A DNA stretch of 64,000 nucleotides from Haliea sp. E1-2-M8 (GTDB taxonomy: Bacteria > Pseudomonadota > Gammaproteobacteria > Pseudomonadales > Halieaceae), in assembly GCF_030649675.1 (NCBI RefSeq), contig NZ_JAUTDR010000013.1, positions 92,800-156,799 on the forward strand, in the 5' to 3' direction. The translations under genes and the position numbers were made by a program. Position 1 is the stretch's first letter, and each line of letters opens with the position of its first letter. The notes below the pieces were generated by a model. The model had not been told where the DNA came from. It saw only the letters and a program-made list of their open reading frames with translations, and did no database searches. Shown here one piece after another: positions 56,612 through 64,000 of this stretch.

Positions 56612-57886
56612 TCAGCCCGCGGGCGAGCTGCCGCCGCGAGACTTGCCGATGTTCGTCCGCACCCGCAGCTCGCGAAACACCACCGCGTTGTGGTCCGAAT
56701 TGTCCATTTCCGGCTCGCCATCCAGTTCCAGGTTGGGGAAGCGCCGGAACAGTTCGACCATGGTGAGGTACAGCTGGCGCTTGGCCATGGCCGCGCCGAT
56801 GCAGTAGCGCGGGCCGTAGCCGAACAGCACATCGGGATCGAACTTGCGCTTGACGTCGAAGCGTTCGGGGTGGTCGTAGTACTCCGGGTCGTGGTCCTTC
56901 AGGTGCGGCATCATCAACACCATCTGGCCCTTGCGTACCTGCTGCCCCAGCACCTCCATGTCTTCGGGCGCGTAACGCGCAAAGCCCATCTTCGAGGACA
57001 GAGACCAGCGCATGATTTCGCTGAACGCATTGGAGAAAGCGTCCGGCGACTCCAGTGCCGCGGGAATCTGGTCCGGGTGCTTGAGCAGGGAGTAAAGCGT
57101 CCACTGCTGGGCGACGAGGGTGGTATCCGCGCCCGCGCCAATCAGCGCCAGCACCAGGGTGATGATGTCCCATTCGCCGAAGTTGTCGTTTTCCGCTTCG
57201 ATCTTCAGCAGCACGCTGAGAAAGTCATCCTCGCCCGGGTTGGCGCGGCGCTCGGCGATCACCCGCTGCAGGATCTCGATGGCGCGGTTGCTGTCCTGCC
57301 GCGCCGCTTCCCGGCGCTCGTCGCTGATGGTCGGGTTCCAGGCCTCGGTGAAGGTGAGCACCACCTGTTTGATCTCCGGCCAGTATTTCTCGGGCAAGCC
57401 CACCATGCGGCTGATGGAAATGAAGGGGATGTGGTTGGCCACCTTGTCGATATAGTCAAAGCTCTCGAGGTCGCCCAGCGCATCGATCAGCTTCACCACA
57501 TCGGGCTTGATCCGACGCTGAATCTCATCCACCACGTTGCGGGAAAACGCCGGCGACACCACGCGTCGCACCAGCCGGTGATGGTCATGGTCCGCCAGCA
57601 GGCTGTGGCCGATCATCGCCCGCTCGAAATTGCTCCACTTGTCTTCCGGCGGCCGCGGCGGGGCAAATTCCCAGTCGTAGAAGTCGGAGGACAGGTATTC
57701 GTTGCGCCAGCACTCCATGATGTCCGGCATGCGGGTCATGATCCATGCCTGCCAGGGCTCATACCAGACCAGCCGCCCGCGCCGCGCCAGGGCGAGGAAC
57801 TGGGACACCGGGTCCTTCAGGTATTCGGGGGAAGCCGGGTTGAACAGCGCCTCAATGGGCTGTTGGGATTCGATGGCGGCCTGCAT
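56612..57886 (-). CDS. cytochrome P450
   Basis: A 424-residue heme monooxygenase of the soluble bacterial type. The I-helix oxygen-binding motif is LIGAGADTT near residue 260; the ExxR motif is EIMR; the heme-Cys signature is FGYGPRYCIGAAMAKRQ near residue 345. Partner ferredoxin or reductase genes are not adjacent. Substrate unknown; alkane, sterol or terpenoid hydroxylation would fit the neighbouring acyl-CoA genes but is not supported directly. ATG at 57886 follows GGAG and AGGA. A near-palindrome 38 bases upstream may be its operator. Confidence 0.93.
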   Translation of the reverse strand: MQAAIESQQPIEALFNPASPEYLKDPVSQFLALARRGRLVWYEPWQAWIMTRMPDIMECWRNEYLSSDFYDWEFAPPRPPEDKWSNFERAMIGHSLLADHDHHRLVRRVVSPAFSRNVVDEIQRRIKPDVVKLIDALGDLESFDYIDKVANHIPFISISRMVGLPEKYWPEIKQVVLTFTEAWNPTISDERREAARQDSNRAIEILQRVIAERRANPGEDDFLSVLLKIEAENDNFGEWDIITLVLALIGAGADTTLVAQQWTLYSLLKHPDQIPAALESPDAFSNAFSEIMRWSLSSKMGFARYAPEDMEVLGQQVRKGQMVLMMPHLKDHDPEYYDHPERFDVKRKFDPDVLFGYGPRYCIGAAMAKRQLYLTMVELFRRFPNLELDGEPEMDNSDHNAVVFRELRVRTNIGKSRGGSSPAG

Positions 57887-57923
57887 GGTCCTGCTCCTGT
57901 GCCAGCGCGGGCACTAAACTATA

Positions 57924-57949
57924 CATTTGTGCATATTTGCACACAAATG
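57924..57949. promoter_or_regulatory. inverted repeat upstream of the P450 gene, candidate operator
   Basis: Perfect eight-base arms CATTTGTG (57924-57931) and CACAAATG (57942-57949) flank a ten-base centre, itself containing TGCATATTTGCA. It lies 38 bases before the P450 ATG and 37 bases after the last base of the fur gene's 5'-to-3' reverse neighbour at 58409 is excluded; it is nearest the P450 promoter region. A TetR- or AraC-type regulator could bind. Confidence 0.5.
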
Positions 57950-57986
57950 CAGTTTCCGCCAGAAGGTCGTGCAGTGCGGCCGGAAG

Positions 57987-58409
57987 TCAGTCCTCGTCGT
58001 TGCGCTTGCGCACGTACAGCACCAGCGAGTGGTCGACAATGTCGTAGCCGTGTTCGCGGGCGATTTCCTGTTGCCGCCGCTCAATCACCGGGTCATTGAA
58101 CTCGATCACCGCGCCGCTGGACACGCAGACCATGTGGTCGTGGTGGTGGCCTGTATCGAGCTCGAACACCGAGTGGCCGGTCTCGAAGTTGTGGCGGCTT
58201 ACCAGGCCTGCAGTCTCGAACTGGGTCAGTACCCGATAGACGGTGGCCAATCCGACATCTTCGCCGGCATCGCGCAGTTTCTGGTAGACATCCTCGGCAC
58301 TCAGATGCTGGGTGGTCTCACCGGTGGCTTCCAGAATCTGCAGGATCTTGACCCGTGGCAAGGTCACCTTGAGACCGGCGTTGCGCAACTCCTGATTATC
58401 GACAGGCAT
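57987..58409 (-). CDS. fur: ferric uptake regulator Fur
   Basis: A 140-residue iron-responsive repressor. DNA-binding winged helix with LKVTLPRVKILQILE and GLATVYRVLTQFETAGL; metal-binding region GHHHDHMVCVSSGAVIEF. Unlike E. coli Fur the second Cys pair is not evident in the C-terminus. The ATG at 58409 gives a usual-length protein. Transcribed divergently from bamE, an arrangement known from Pseudomonas and relatives. Confidence 0.95.
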   Translation of the reverse strand: MPVDNQELRNAGLKVTLPRVKILQILEATGETTQHLSAEDVYQKLRDAGEDVGLATVYRVLTQFETAGLVSRHNFETGHSVFELDTGHHHDHMVCVSSGAVIEFNDPVIERRQQEIAREHGYDIVDHSLVLYVRKRNDED

Positions 58410-58483
58410 GATGGAAGGGGTTCTCTGTGCTGGTCAGGACGGGTATCATGCCACTCCATCCTCTCAAGTGGAAGTTCAAGCCC

Positions 58484-58828
58484 ATGCGCAGCATTTTCCT
58501 GGCAGCGGCACTGGCCATGCTCACCGCCTGCGGCAACTTCGGATTCCCCGGGGTCTACCGCATTGACGTCGAGCAGGGCAATATCGTCACCCAGGACATG
58601 GTAGACCAACTCAAGCCCGGCATGAATCAGCGCCAGGTGCGTTTCATAATGGGAACCCCCCTGCTGGAAGACTCCTTCAACCGCACGCGCTGGGACTACC
58701 CCTACGTCATTCGCAACGGCACCAAGGTTATCCGCGAGGCCACTGTCACCATGCATTTCGACGGCGACAGCCTGGTTAACGTCAGCGGCGATTACCTGCC
58801 GACCTGGGCGGCGAACCAGGTACCCTGA
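58484..58828 (+). CDS. bamE: outer membrane assembly lipoprotein BamE
   Basis: A 114-residue lipoprotein of the BAM complex that folds outer-membrane proteins. The signal ends in the lipobox LTAC (Cys14). The SmpA/OmlA domain is shown by GNIVTQDMVDQLKPGMNQRQVRFIMGTP and FNRTRWDYPYVI. ATG at 58484 gives a short, normal lipoprotein signal; in-frame ATGs at 58448 and a start at 58427 are less likely. Divergent from fur across 74 bases, and convergent with rnfH. Confidence 0.93.
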   Translation: MRSIFLAAALAMLTACGNFGFPGVYRIDVEQGNIVTQDMVDQLKPGMNQRQVRFIMGTPLLEDSFNRTRWDYPYVIRNGTKVIREATVTMHFDGDSLVNVSGDYLPTWAANQVP

Positions 58829-58835
58829 CACGCTG

Positions 58836-59153
58836 CTAGCCCTCTGCTTCCTCCTGCCGGCGCTCCTTGACCCGCGCCGCCCGCGCCTTGCGCACTTCCT
58901 TGGGATCCGCTTTCAGAGGCCGGTAGATCTCCACCCGGTCTCCTTCCTGCAACACCTGGTCCGCCGCGACCAGCTTGCCAAAAATACCCAGGCGGGCGTT
59001 CTCCAGGTCCAGACTCTCGAAGCGCTCGGCTATCCCTGAGCGCTGGGCCGCCTGCAACGCGGTAGTGCCGGGGAGCACCTGCAGGGGAATGATCGCCTGC
59101 CGCTCCGGCAGGGCGAAGGCCACTTCCACATGAATGGTCTGTTCATCGGTCAT
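58836..59153 (-). CDS. rnfH: RnfH family ubiquitin-like protein
   Basis: A 105-residue protein of the RnfH/UPF0125 family with a beta-grasp fold: VEVAFALPERQAIIPLQV, GTTALQAAQRSGI, ENARLGIFGKLVAADQVLQEGDRVEIYRPL, then a basic tail. Function is not firmly known. ATG at 59153 (MTDEQTIHVEV) is preferred over one at 59165. It follows ratA by four bases, the standard ratA-rnfH pair near smpB-ssrA in gammaproteobacteria. Confidence 0.92.
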   Translation of the reverse strand: MTDEQTIHVEVAFALPERQAIIPLQVLPGTTALQAAQRSGIAERFESLDLENARLGIFGKLVAADQVLQEGDRVEIYRPLKADPKEVRKARAARVKERRQEEAEG

Positions 59154-59157
59154 TTGT

Positions 59158-59589
59158 CTACCCATAGAGCTGTCTGGCGCGCCGGCCGAGGGCGTCCACC
59201 AGATTGTTGGTCACACGGTCGAACAGGCGCCCCACCGCCGCACCCACCAGCAGGTTGCTGATGGTGAACTCGAGATGCAGGCTCACCTTGCAGGCGTTTT
59301 CGGCCAGCCCGCGGAACTCCCAGCGCCCCTGAAAATAGTCGAAAGGACCGTCCAGCAGTTCCAGGGTAATGATTTCCGGAGCCTGCAGCCGGTTGCGCGT
59401 GCTGAAGCTCTGGCTGATGCCGCCCCGGGACAACCGCAGTCGCGCATCCACCAGATCCTCCTCCCGGCGCAGAACCTCGGCACCGGTGCAACCCTCCATG
59501 TACTGGGGGTAGGCTTCGATATCGTTGACCAGGTCGAACAGCAGCCGGTCGCGGTAGGGCAGCAAGGCGTGGCGATGGATTATCGTCAT
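59158..59589 (-). CDS. ratA: RatA/COQ10-like START-domain protein
   Basis: A 143-residue polyketide-cyclase/START-fold protein. Family marks: HALLPYRDRLLFDLVNDIEAYPQYMEGCTGAEVL, FSTRNRL, GPFDYFQGRWEFRGL and FTISNLLVGAAVGRLF. It may chaperone ubiquinone, as the Coq10 homology implies; the toxin role ascribed to E. coli RatA is disputed. ATG at 59589 is chosen over a 17-residue-longer frame. Co-transcribed with rnfH; the NSS transporter gene lies upstream on the same strand. Confidence 0.9.
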   Translation of the reverse strand: MTIIHRHALLPYRDRLLFDLVNDIEAYPQYMEGCTGAEVLRREEDLVDARLRLSRGGISQSFSTRNRLQAPEIITLELLDGPFDYFQGRWEFRGLAENACKVSLHLEFTISNLLVGAAVGRLFDRVTNNLVDALGRRARQLYG

Positions 59590-59620
59590 CGTAGTCTCAA
59601 TCAATGGCGCGATGCTGTAC

Positions 59621-60976
59621 TCAGTAAGTGAGCAGCGCACCCAGCATCACCAGCAGGATGGCCGGCGGCGCAATATACCTCAACAGGAAGTACCAAAGCG
59701 AAAAAAACAGGTTGCTCTCCCGGTACAGATGCGCCCGCAGCAGCGGCCGGCGCAGCCCCCAGCCAACCAGGATGGTCGTGCCCAGCGCCACCAGAGGCAG
59801 CAGCAGGCCACCGGCCAGGCGATCCAGCAGGCGGAACAGGTCGATCCCGCCCTCGCCGCTGCTGCTGTCCAGGGTGACTGCGGCAGCGTAGGCCAGCAGC
59901 CAGACCAGCGCACCGACAATGGCTACCGCAGTCACCCGACGCAGGCCAAAGCGCTGTTTCACCGCCCCGACCACGGGTTCCAGAATCGCGACACAGGACC
60001 CCAGCGCCACCAGGGCCATCAGCAGGAAAAACAGGGTCCCAAAAATTTCGCCGTCCATGATATTGCCGAAAGCATGGGGCATGCTGATGAACATCAGGCC
60101 CGGGCCCATGGCGGGCACCAGGTTGTAGGCAAACACCAGCGGGAAAATCGCCAGACCCATGGCCAGCGCCACCAGGGTGTCGAATACCGCCACCGCGATG
60201 ACCGAGCGCCCGATCGGCACCCTCACCGGTGCGTAGCTGCCAAAACTGATGCCTGTGCCAACCCCGACACCCAGGGTGAAAAAGGCCTGCCCCAGGGCCA
60301 TCAGCAGGGCATCGCGGTTAAAGTCCAGCCATTGCACGGAGAACAGGAATTTGCCGGCCGCAATGAGATCGCCGTTAGTAATACTGTACTGAACCAGCAG
60401 GACAAGGCTGGCCAGCAGGGTGGGCACCAGCAGCCAGGCGAGCAGACCGATGCCCCGGCGCACGCCGGCGGCGACCACTGTCAGCACCAGCAACAGGAAC
60501 AGGGACTGCCACAGCAGCATGCGCCCGGCATCGGCCACCAGCTCGGCAAAATACTGGCCGGCGTTGAGCACACTGGCGGCGCTGAAGCTGCCGCTGTACA
60601 TGGCGCGGGCGTACACCAGGGACCAGCCGGCGACGACCACGTAGAGAGCCAGCAGCATCACCCCTGCCAGGCAGGCCAACCAGGGCAGAAGGCGCCAGGC
60701 GGGGGCGCAGTGGGACCGCTCCACCGCGTGCGCCACCGACTCCACCACACTGCCCCGCCCCTGGGTACCCAGCACCAGCTCGGCAATCAGTATCGGTACC
60801 GCCAGAAGCGCCAGGAAAACCACATAGGCGATCACAAAAGGCGCCCCGCCATACTCACCGCTGAGGTAGGAAAAGCGCCAGATGCTGCCCATGCCCACTG
60901 CGGCGGCGGCCAGGGACAGCACGAAGGTCATGCGCGACCGCCACTCCCCCAGTGGATTCAGGGTCGCCCCCGTCAT
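59621..60976 (-). CDS. sodium-dependent transporter, NSS/SNF family
   Basis: A 451-residue membrane protein related to LeuT-type amino-acid:Na+ symporters, with about eleven or twelve helices. TM1 shows the family pattern [21 protein letters not shown]6 region [12 protein letters not shown]. Substrate cannot be predicted. ATG at 60976; divergent from smpB with 107 bases between. It precedes ratA by 31 bases and may be co-transcribed with ratA-rnfH. Confidence 0.9.
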   Translation of the reverse strand: MTGATLNPLGEWRSRMTFVLSLAAAAVGMGSIWRFSYLSGEYGGAPFVIAYVVFLALLAVPILIAELVLGTQGRGSVVESVAHAVERSHCAPAWRLLPWLACLAGVMLLALYVVVAGWSLVYARAMYSGSFSAASVLNAGQYFAELVADAGRMLLWQSLFLLLVLTVVAAGVRRGIGLLAWLLVPTLLASLVLLVQYSITNGDLIAAGKFLFSVQWLDFNRDALLMALGQAFFTLGVGVGTGISFGSYAPVRVPIGRSVIAVAVFDTLVALAMGLAIFPLVFAYNLVPAMGPGLMFISMPHAFGNIMDGEIFGTLFFLLMALVALGSCVAILEPVVGAVKQRFGLRRVTAVAIVGALVWLLAYAAAVTLDSSSGEGGIDLFRLLDRLAGGLLLPLVALGTTILVGWGLRRPLLRAHLYRESNLFFSLWYFLLRYIAPPAILLVMLGALLTY

Positions 60977-61083
60977 TGCAAAAACTGACCTTTTATCATG
61001 CAGTTAGAGTGCCCGACGCCCTCGCTCATGAAAAGGGCCAAATTCACGTTTCAGGGCGCGGGCTTGTCCGTATAATGCGCGCC

Positions 61084-61566
61084 ATGAGCAAGAAGAAGCC
61101 CGGCAACAACGACAACGTCATCGCGCGCAACAAACGTGCGTCTTTTGACTTTCAGCTCCTGGAAAGCTTCGAGGCGGGCGTAGCCCTGGAAGGCTGGGAG
61201 GTAAAGAGCCTGCGCATGGGCAAGGCGCAGCTCACGGATTCCTACGTGCTGATGAAAGACGGCGAAGCCTGGCTGCTGGGCGTCCAGATCACGCCGCTGG
61301 ACACTGTCTCCACCCACTTTATCAGCGACCCCACCCGCACCCGCCGCCTGCTGCTGCACCGCAAGGAGCTGGCGAAGATCCTGACCGCCGTTTCCCAGAA
61401 AGGGCTGACCTGCGTCTGCACCCAGCTGTACTGGAAGGGCCATCTGGTCAAGGCCCGCATCGCCCTGGCCGAGGGCAAGAAGAGCCACGACAAGCGCGAT
61501 ACAGAGAAAGAGCGCGACTGGGACCGGCAGAAGCAGCGGATCATCCGCGACAACGTCAAGCAGTAG
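61084..61566 (+). CDS. smpB: SsrA-binding protein SmpB
   Basis: A 160-residue RNA-binding protein that carries tmRNA to stalled ribosomes. Family marks: [53 protein letters not shown] and the basic tail [23 protein letters not shown] at 61084 gives the standard protein. ssrA itself lies 1.2 kb downstream, with the Ldh2-type gene on the other strand between them. Confidence 0.97.
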   Translation: MSKKKPGNNDNVIARNKRASFDFQLLESFEAGVALEGWEVKSLRMGKAQLTDSYVLMKDGEAWLLGVQITPLDTVSTHFISDPTRTRRLLLHRKELAKILTAVSQKGLTCVCTQLYWKGHLVKARIALAEGKKSHDKRDTEKERDWDRQKQRIIRDNVKQ

Positions 61567-61571
61567 GCCCC

Positions 61572-62636
61572 CTAGGGCAGCGACTGCGGCAGCGGCACCC
61601 CGAGTTGTGCCGCCAGCGGCGCCAGATCCTCCATGATGGTCGGGTACAGGACCACACCGGCCGCCAACTGTTCCCGGCGCTGCTCCCAGGCGCGCTGGCC
61701 CGGCAAGCGCGCCTGCGGTGCACCCTCGGCGACAGCACTGGTCATCACCAGATTCTGCAGGGCGTGAATTTGCTGCCTGAACCCCGGCAGGGGACCAAAG
61801 GCCGCCGGGTCGATCAGCTGCAGGAACACGGAGTTGGCCTCCCCGTCACCGGCAGCGTCGGGATCCGCGCGCCCGTAGCCCCCCAGAGCCATGCTGAGTA
61901 CTTCCGTGGCCGCCGACAGCGCCGCACCCTTGTAGCCATGACCGGCGCCGCCGATGGGCATGATGCTGCCGGGCGGCGGGCCCGCCAGGGCGCGGGGATC
62001 GTCCGTCACCTTGCCATTGGCATCCTTGAGGCAGGGTTCCGGCATGCGGCTGCCCTCCCGCAGCGCACGCGCAACGTAGCCGCCCGCGGTGATGGACATG
62101 CTGATATCGAACAGCAGCGGATATTCATTGCCCGGGGCGGCCATGGCAATGGGGTTGGCAGAAAACACCGGGTCAATGCCGCCGTGGGCGCTGACCGTAT
62201 GCTCCGCGGGCGTCGAACAGGTCATGACGGCCATGTAGCCCGCCTCCACCACCTTCGGCAGATAGGCGGCAAGACAGGCAATATGCTGGCTGCGGCGCAG
62301 AGTGGCAGTCACTACCCCGTACTCGGGCAGGCGGGCCAGAGCCGTATCCACCGCCTGGCTGACCACCCAGGGGCCGGGCAGAAACCCCGCGTCCCAGTTA
62401 AACAGGGCGCCGCGGTCTACCAGCACCTCCGGGTCCCCGACGCTGCGGCTCTCGCCGCTCAGCAGCCAGCGCACATTATGTGCGACCCGGTTCATGCCGT
62501 GGGTCGTGAACCCCAGCAAATCCGCCTCCAGCAGCACCTCCGCCATCACCCTGGCGCGGTCCTCGGCCAGCCCCGCGGCCACGAACAGCCGGGTGGAGAA
62601 CTGCTGGAGGTCGGTGTGGTCATAACAGACAGACAT
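61572..62636 (-). CDS. Ldh2 family malate/lactate/ureidoglycolate-type dehydrogenase
   Basis: A 354-residue NAD(P)-dependent oxidoreductase of the Ldh2/AllD fold. Stretches typical of the family: LLEADLLGFTTHGMNRV, GVVTATLRRSQHIACLAAYL, SAHGGIDPVFSANPIAMAAP and GGAGHGYKGAALS. Substrate (malate, lactate, sulfolactate, ureidoglycolate or another 2-hydroxy acid) is not determinable here. ATG at 62636 follows AGGAG; an extension to 62852 would run into the ssrA gene. Five bases from the convergent smpB stop. Confidence 0.9.
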   Translation of the reverse strand: MSVCYDHTDLQQFSTRLFVAAGLAEDRARVMAEVLLEADLLGFTTHGMNRVAHNVRWLLSGESRSVGDPEVLVDRGALFNWDAGFLPGPWVVSQAVDTALARLPEYGVVTATLRRSQHIACLAAYLPKVVEAGYMAVMTCSTPAEHTVSAHGGIDPVFSANPIAMAAPGNEYPLLFDISMSITAGGYVARALREGSRMPEPCLKDANGKVTDDPRALAGPPPGSIMPIGGAGHGYKGAALSAATEVLSMALGGYGRADPDAAGDGEANSVFLQLIDPAAFGPLPGFRQQIHALQNLVMTSAVAEGAPQARLPGQRAWEQRREQLAAGVVLYPTIMEDLAPLAAQLGVPLPQSLP

Positions 62637-62744
62637 GGAGGCTCCTTGCAAATGGGAAAACAGCGGGTACAGTACTGATACTGAACTTCTGCAAAAAACA
62701 CAGTCTAACACTGTGCAATTGAGGTACAATTGCGAAGTCACACT

Positions 62745-63135
62745 GGGGGCGATACGGATTCGACGACGGTAGCGAACCCTGAGGTGCATGCCGTGATGGT
62801 AGCCAATCACGTTAATCCAAAGCTGCAAACTATTAGTTGCCAACGACGACAACTACGGTGCCCAACTGGCTGCGTAAGCAGCCCGTGAAGCACCAACTAG
62901 TGGCTTCGGCCCTAGCGGTCTTTAGCAAGGTGCCAGTACCGCGCTACTGACTGTCATATAGAACTGGATCGCTGAGAAGCCCGCCTGAGGTGGATCTGCT
63001 AAAACTTATTCAGGCTCGCCAATTACGTCCTGCCCGTTGGGCTGTATGAGGCTAAATTAATTAACGGAAACTAAGCATGTAGAGCCGAAGGCAGAGTACT
63101 GGCGGACGCGGGTTCAACTCCCGCCGCCTCCACCA
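62745..63135 (+). ncRNA. ssrA: transfer-messenger RNA (tmRNA)
   Basis: A 391-base tmRNA that rescues stalled ribosomes. The 5' end GGGGGCG (62745-62751) pairs with CGCCTCC before the terminal ACCA; GATACGGATTCGACG and the T-arm GGGTTCAACTCCCGC are tRNA-like. The reading frame for the tag is 62839-62877. The CCA is encoded (63133-63135). A -10-like TACAAT lies at 62725-62730; the 5' end would be matured by RNase P. Confidence 0.97.
62839..62877 (+). other. tmRNA proteolysis-tag reading frame
   Basis: Codons GCC to TAA inside ssrA encode ANDDNYGAQLAA, twelve residues. The degradation end LAA and the ANDDN start agree with proteobacterial tags. The resume codon is the GCC at 62839, inferred by alignment with the E. 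coli context (TTAGTCGCA... there). Confidence 0.93.
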
Positions 63136-63171
63136 ATCACACATCCAGCACCATCCTGGAACGTCACTAAG

Positions 63172-63194
63172 GCCCTGAGATTCAGGGCTTTTTT
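63172..63194 (+). terminator. rho-independent terminator of ssrA
   Basis: Stem GCCCTGA (63172-63178), three-base loop GAT and TCAGGGC (63182-63188), followed by six T residues (63189-63194), 36 bases after the CCA end. Confidence 0.93.
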
Positions 63195-63359
63195 GTTTAT
63201 ACTGCGTCTCAGCTTAGTCATTTCCGCGGCCTTGGTGGAACTCAACCGCACCACCTGGTCCCCGCATTGGCCATCAAATCCAATCAAAATCTCCGCGGAG
63301 ACGCTTTTCGGTTATAACCAGGCGCAAGCAATCAACACGCGTGAATATAAGGCGCCGCA

Positions 63360-63737
63360 TCACCCCAGCCACGCCTGCACCTGCGGCACAACTATGGCGA
63401 CAACGAGAATGCCGAGCATCCATGTATGGAGGTACTGTGTTCGTTCCATTTTGCCAAAACGTCCTTCGAATCTTGCGATTTGATCAGAAAAGCACCCAAA
63501 GAACTTCGCACCCTGCTCCGCAAAACGCTTGTCAAACTTCGCATCCTGCTGCGCAAACCGCGCATCCAGCTTGGCGTCCAGCACCGCCTCGAAGTGGTCC
63601 TTCGTCAGGATGTTCTCCGCATAAAATCCGAACGCTTCCGCCATAAGCTCCGCCTGCGCATCAGCCTGGGGCTACGGTACGCCGGCATCTCTCAACCTGC
63701 GGGCATACCTGAGCGATTCAAACGCCAATGTGGTCAT
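63360..63737 (-). pseudogene. DUF1640-like coiled-coil membrane protein, broken by an amber codon
   Basis: ATG at 63737 with AGGAG seven bases upstream starts a 125-codon frame that would read MTTLAFESLRYARRLRDAGVP, then TAG at 63672-63674, then PQADAQAELMAEAFGFYAENILTK and a coiled coil (KLDARFAQQDAKFDKRF) to a C-terminal membrane helix (WMLGILVVAIVVPQV). Family proteins have Glu or Gln at the stop position, so one base change explains it. An internal ATG at 63644 could still give a 94-residue protein lacking the N-terminus. Function of the family is unknown. Confidence 0.72.
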
Positions 63738-64000
63738 GATAGCTCTCCTGCGGACGCTGGCAAGGGCCTGCTCCTTGCCGAGACCACAGCATGCCAAATC
63801 CAGGGCCACAGTGGTACATCAAAACCGACCAACTTTGCGCACCGCCGCCAACGTCGCCTCTACCACCACATCCTCGCTGAGAGCCTCTTCCACCACCCGG
63901 CGCCCGTCTGCACCCATCCTGGCGCGATCCCCTCTGTGTCAACATTGTTGCCCCACCAATAGGTATAATACAGAGGGCGTGGAGTTGACCAATGGCAAGA
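63738..64000. other. right-edge region without a recognised gene
   Basis: I see no credible gene in these 263 bases. Small open frames exist on both strands but none resembles a known protein or has a ribosome binding site. No integrase, att repeat of the ssrA 3' end, or tRNA is visible, although the region downstream of ssrA is a common island site. Confidence 0.5.

Noticed and set aside
62637..62852. N-terminal extension of the Ldh2-type gene to 62852.
   Set aside because: It would overlap ssrA; AGGAG directly precedes the ATG at 62636 and the family sequence begins there.

Overview
The window is a high-GC (roughly 60-70% by eye) gammaproteobacterial chromosome segment. FabV-type enoyl reductase, AceE/AceF, AceK, the recN | hrcA-grpE-dnaK-dnaJ-dapB block, divergent fur/bamE, rnfH-ratA, smpB-ssrA and Pseudomonas-like REP elements, together with many fatty-acid oxidation genes and a tandem double TetR, suggest a marine Halieaceae/Cellvibrionales-like bacterium. 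The lineage is an inference. No rRNA, tRNA, transposase, prophage or CRISPR array was found.

Layout. 1-7170: start of acs (cut by the window edge), an MBL hydrolase with fabV, a lipoprotein with tandem Pho-box-like half-sites upstream, and a decayed glucosylglycerate operon in which the glycerate kinase is intact while the phosphatase and GH13 phosphorylase are broken. 7290-19011: aceE-aceF, an M16 lipoprotein peptidase, a PerM-type protein, a TusA-like protein, a BepA-like protease and nadA. 19271-24918: two GGDEF-EAL proteins and an exported subtilisin-like protease. 25229-33936: an AT-richer segment with an exported protein made of fourteen 13-residue repeats, followed by two very large propeller-type sensor kinases whose reading frames overlap; the first contains a ten-G tract. 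33963-39121: enoyl-CoA hydratase, tag, a MATE pump, a double TetR and tesB. 39108-47610: a long minus-strand run (alkylsulfatase-like lipoprotein, two acyl-CoA dehydrogenases, LLM flavin enzyme, SDR, AceK, histidine phosphatase). 47695-54812: CnoX-like thioredoxin, dapB, dnaJ, dnaK, grpE and hrcA, with sigma-32-like promoters and REP-like repeats. 54943-63135: recN, a P450, fur, bamE, rnfH, ratA, an NSS transporter, smpB, an Ldh2-type dehydrogenase and ssrA. The right end holds a DUF1640-like gene broken by an amber codon.

How it fits together. Central carbon (acs, PDH, AceK) and acyl-CoA oxidation genes indicate growth on lipids or acetate-yielding substrates. The chaperone and trans-translation genes are housekeeping. 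The most unusual piece is 25229-33936: a secreted tandem-repeat polypeptide beside two extracytoplasmic propeller sensors, possibly a precursor/sensor or matrix/sensor pair. No function is known to me for the repeat protein.
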